A stretch of 64,000 bases of DNA, from positions 199,163-263,162 of the forward strand of contig NZ_FNCH01000001.1 of NCBI RefSeq assembly GCF_900100705.1. The letters run 5' to 3'. The notes below the pieces were generated by a model, which was given only the letters and a program-made list of their open reading frames with translations, did no database searches and was not told where the DNA came from. This document shows, piece by piece, positions 62,002 to 64,000 of this stretch. The DNA comes from Pedobacter terrae. GTDB lineage: Bacteria; Bacteroidota; Bacteroidia; Sphingobacteriales; Sphingobacteriaceae. Position 1 is the first letter of the stretch. Each line of letters starts with the position of its first letter. The translations under genes were made by a program, and so were the position numbers.

Positions 62002-64000
62002 ATGCTCAAATTTCGGCTAATCCTTTTCCTTTTAATTGCGGGTTGCGGTTTTGCCGTCGCTCAGCCTTTAGTCAGGGTTTCGGGAATAGTTTATAACGAT
62101 GAAAAGTTACCGCTAGCACAGGTTACCGTAACCGTTTTAGGACAAGCGCAATCTACAGTTACCGATGAATTTGGGGTATATACCATTTATTCCAAATCAA
62201 AAACGTTTAGTATCAAATACTCGCTCCTGGGTTACCAGCCCAAAACTGTTGAGTTTCGTGAACGCTCGGGTGCGCGAATTATCAGGCAGGTAAGCTTAAT
62301 TGCCAACATAAACGAATTAGAACAGGTTAACATAGCCAATAAACAGAATCAATTAAGTAATACCACTACAATCAACATTGGCAGCGTTTCTTCGATGCCT
62401 TTAGTATCCGGCAATTTCGAAACCATGCTCAAAACCCTGCCAGGGGTATCTACCAACAACGAATTAAGTGCGCAGTATAGCGTTCGAGGAGGTAATTTTG
62501 ATGAAAATCTGATTTACATTAATGATATAGAAATTAACCGGCCTGTATTGATCCGCAACGGGCAGCAGGAAGGCTTAAGTTTTATCAATTCAGATCTGGT
62601 GAGTAAAGCAAAATTCTCTGCCGGTGGCTTTGAAGCAAAATATGGCGATAAACTTTCGTCGGTTTTAGATATCAGGTATGATAAGCCAGATAGTAATCAA
62701 ACGATCTTGAGTACAAGTTTGTTAAATACTTCATTAAGCACAAAGAGAGTATTGAAAAACAGCTTTTTACTCGCCGGTTTGCGATACAAAAATAATACAA
62801 GTGTTTTAGTTAAGCAGGATGAGAAAGGAAGCTACAGTCCTAATTATGCTGATGCTCAAGTGCTTTACCAGTACGATTTTTCGCCTAAATTTAATATCAG
62901 TTTTTTAAGCAATTTTAATATTGGTCAGTTTAAGTTGGTGCCTACCAATCGCGAAACCCAGTTTGGTACCTTAAGCACTACATATAGATTAGATGTTGAT
63001 TATACCGGGCAGGAAATAGATGATTATCAGGCTTTTGGCAGTGCTATTACTGCTGCTTATTCGCCTAAGCCAAATTTGGTAGTTAAATTTATAAACAGCT
63101 ATTTCAATACCACTGAAAAGGAGCGTTTCGATATTAACGGAAGCTATATTTTTGCACAGGTAGATAAGAATTTTTATGGTGAAAATTTTGGACAAATTAG
63201 TAAAAGCAGGGGGCTGGGGAGTTATTATAATTATGGACGAAATAGTTTAAATACCGAGGTTTTTGCTTCAGAAATAAAGGTGGATCAGAATTTTGATAGT
63301 CATGTTTTTTCATGGGGACTAAAATTCGACCAGTCTAAATACAGCGATCAGTTGAATGAATACAACTATATTGACTCTGCAGGATATATTTTGCCCAATA
63401 ATTCGAAAAATATTACTTTACAGGATGTCATTAATGTTAAGAATGACCTTGATATTAGAAATTTTAGCGCTTATATTCAGGACAGTTATTCGCTTTCCAG
63501 TTTAGCCGAACTACAGTTAGGCGCACGTACTACTTATAGTTCTTTAAGCAAACAATTGCTGATCAGCCCGAGGATGTTAATTGCTTATCGCCCAAACGCT
63601 AACAATAAAATATTGCGGTTTACTGCTGGTATTTATAATCAGCCACCTTCGTACAGAACTATCCGTGATTTTTCAGGGATATTAAATATAAGCCAAAAGG
63701 CTCAGCGTTCTTATCATACTTCTGTAGGTTATGATTATGCTTTTGATGGTTTTGGAACCCGGTTAAAGTTTACTTCGGAACTTTATTTTAAATATTCAGA
63801 CCGATTAATTCCATACAAAATTGATAACCTCAGAATTAAATATCTGGCTAACGAAGTGTCGCGGGGTTACGCTTACGGTGCTGATTTTAGTATTGGCGGT
63901 GAATTTGTTAAAGATCTGGTGTCTTATTTCAGAATGTCGGTCATGCATGCCAATGAAAATATTTTGGCAGATAGTTACGTTCAAAATGGGACGACATTTT
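62002..64000 (+). CDS. TonB-dependent receptor, N-terminal part (3' end outside window)
   Basis: The frame runs from ATG 62002 to the end of the window without a stop (666 codons visible). It has a signal peptide (MLKFRLILFLLIAGCGFAVAQ), a carboxypeptidase-regulatory-like domain (about 25-110, with TDEFGVYTIYS and SLLGYQPKTVEF), and a plug domain with MLKTLPGVSTNNELSAQYS then VRGGNFDENLIYINDIEI, followed by barrel strands. It is an outer-membrane TonB-dependent transporter; the long SusC pattern and a SusD partner are not seen in the window, and the substrate is unknown. Confidence 0.9.
   Translation, partial: MLKFRLILFLLIAGCGFAVAQPLVRVSGIVYNDEKLPLAQVTVTVLGQAQSTVTDEFGVYTIYSKSKTFSIKYSLLGYQPKTVEFRERSGARIIRQVSLIANINELEQVNIANKQNQLSNTTTINIGSVSSMPLVSGNFETMLKTLPGVSTNNELSAQYSVRGGNFDENLIYINDIEINRPVLIRNGQQEGLSFINSDLVSKAKFSAGGFEAKYGDKLSSVLDIRYDKPDSNQTILSTSLLNTSLSTKRVLKNSFLLAGLRYKNNTSVLVKQDEKGSYSPNYADAQVLYQYDFSPKFNISFLSNFNIGQFKLVPTNRETQFGTLSTTYRLDVDYTGQEIDDYQAFGSAITAAYSPKPNLVVKFINSYFNTTEKERFDINGSYIFAQVDKNFYGENFGQISKSRGLGSYYNYGRNSLNTEVFASEIKVDQNFDSHVFSWGLKFDQSKYSDQLNEYNYIDSAGYILPNNSKNITLQDVINVKNDLDIRNFSAYIQDSYSLSSLAELQLGARTTYSSLSKQLLISPRMLIAYRPNANNKILRFTAGIYNQPPSYRTIRDFSGILNISQKAQRSYHTSVGYDYAFDGFGTRLKFTSELYFKYSDRLIPYKIDNLRIKYLANEVSRGYAYGADFSIGGEFVKDLVSYFRMSVMHANENILADSYVQNGTTF

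Overview
The window looks like chromosome of an aerobic Bacteroidota of the Sphingobacteriaceae, probably Pedobacter-like; this is inferred from gene content, not from a 16S gene. Pointers are the low G+C, poor Shine-Dalgarno signals, a TAnnTTTG-type promoter, a GH92 mannosidase, a TonB-dependent receptor with carboxypeptidase-regulatory domain, PD40/OmpA and DUF4142 proteins, and many short interspersed repeats with CGTCAT/ATGACG tips. I saw no rRNA, tRNA, IS element, CRISPR array or prophage.

Region by region. 1-423: end of an M1-type aminopeptidase. 962-8069: an ergothioneine island, in which a mercuric-reductase-like flavoprotein, an EgtV-type ATPase, an EgtU-type permease/binding protein, EgtB and EgtD are packed into one translationally coupled operon, with a convergent PLP enzyme (EgtE candidate) overlapping the end. 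8179-12500: a DinB-like protein, a VOC protein and the pta-ackA operon. 12501-15894: repeat-rich DNA, including four 103-bp tandem repeats, with a CoiA-like nuclease and a DUF4142 lipoprotein. 16294-29470: a nitrate assimilation region: Crp/Fnr regulator with N-terminal cysteines, MobA, then on the minus strand nirB-nirD-small barrel-narK-nas fusion-nitrate reductase associated protein-rubredoxin fusion, and divergent cobA for siroheme. 29822-36426: outer-membrane and stress genes (DUF481, SDR, DUF4142, AzoR, a receiver protein), a decayed ion-channel gene, and mnmA. 36869-39154: GH92 alpha-mannosidase. 39413-41850: arsenic operon arsR-DUF6428-arsC-acr3. 41954-46422: SDR dehydrogenases with AraC and TetR regulators. 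46641-61865: largely housekeeping: fabF, DUF480, PD40/OmpA protein, queE, Rieske protein, a PIN toxin-antitoxin pair, folD, lepA, MATE pump, thioesterase, rpsO, pnp, rpe. 62002-64000: start of a TonB-dependent receptor that runs off the window.

The most interesting unit is the ergothioneine island. It combines synthesis genes (hercynine methyltransferase, sulfoxide synthase, candidate C-S lyase) with an uptake transporter and a disulfide-reductase-like flavoprotein. The substrate-binding half of the transporter is circularly permuted: its C-lobe half precedes its N-lobe half. A second notable protein is the rubredoxin fusion in the nitrate operon; its body resembles a sulfite/nitrite reductase that has lost the Fe4S4-siroheme cysteines.

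Many starts given here are internal to the longest open frame, where the longer frame used TTG or lacked family similarity. Family names come from recognising motifs by eye; no database search was run.
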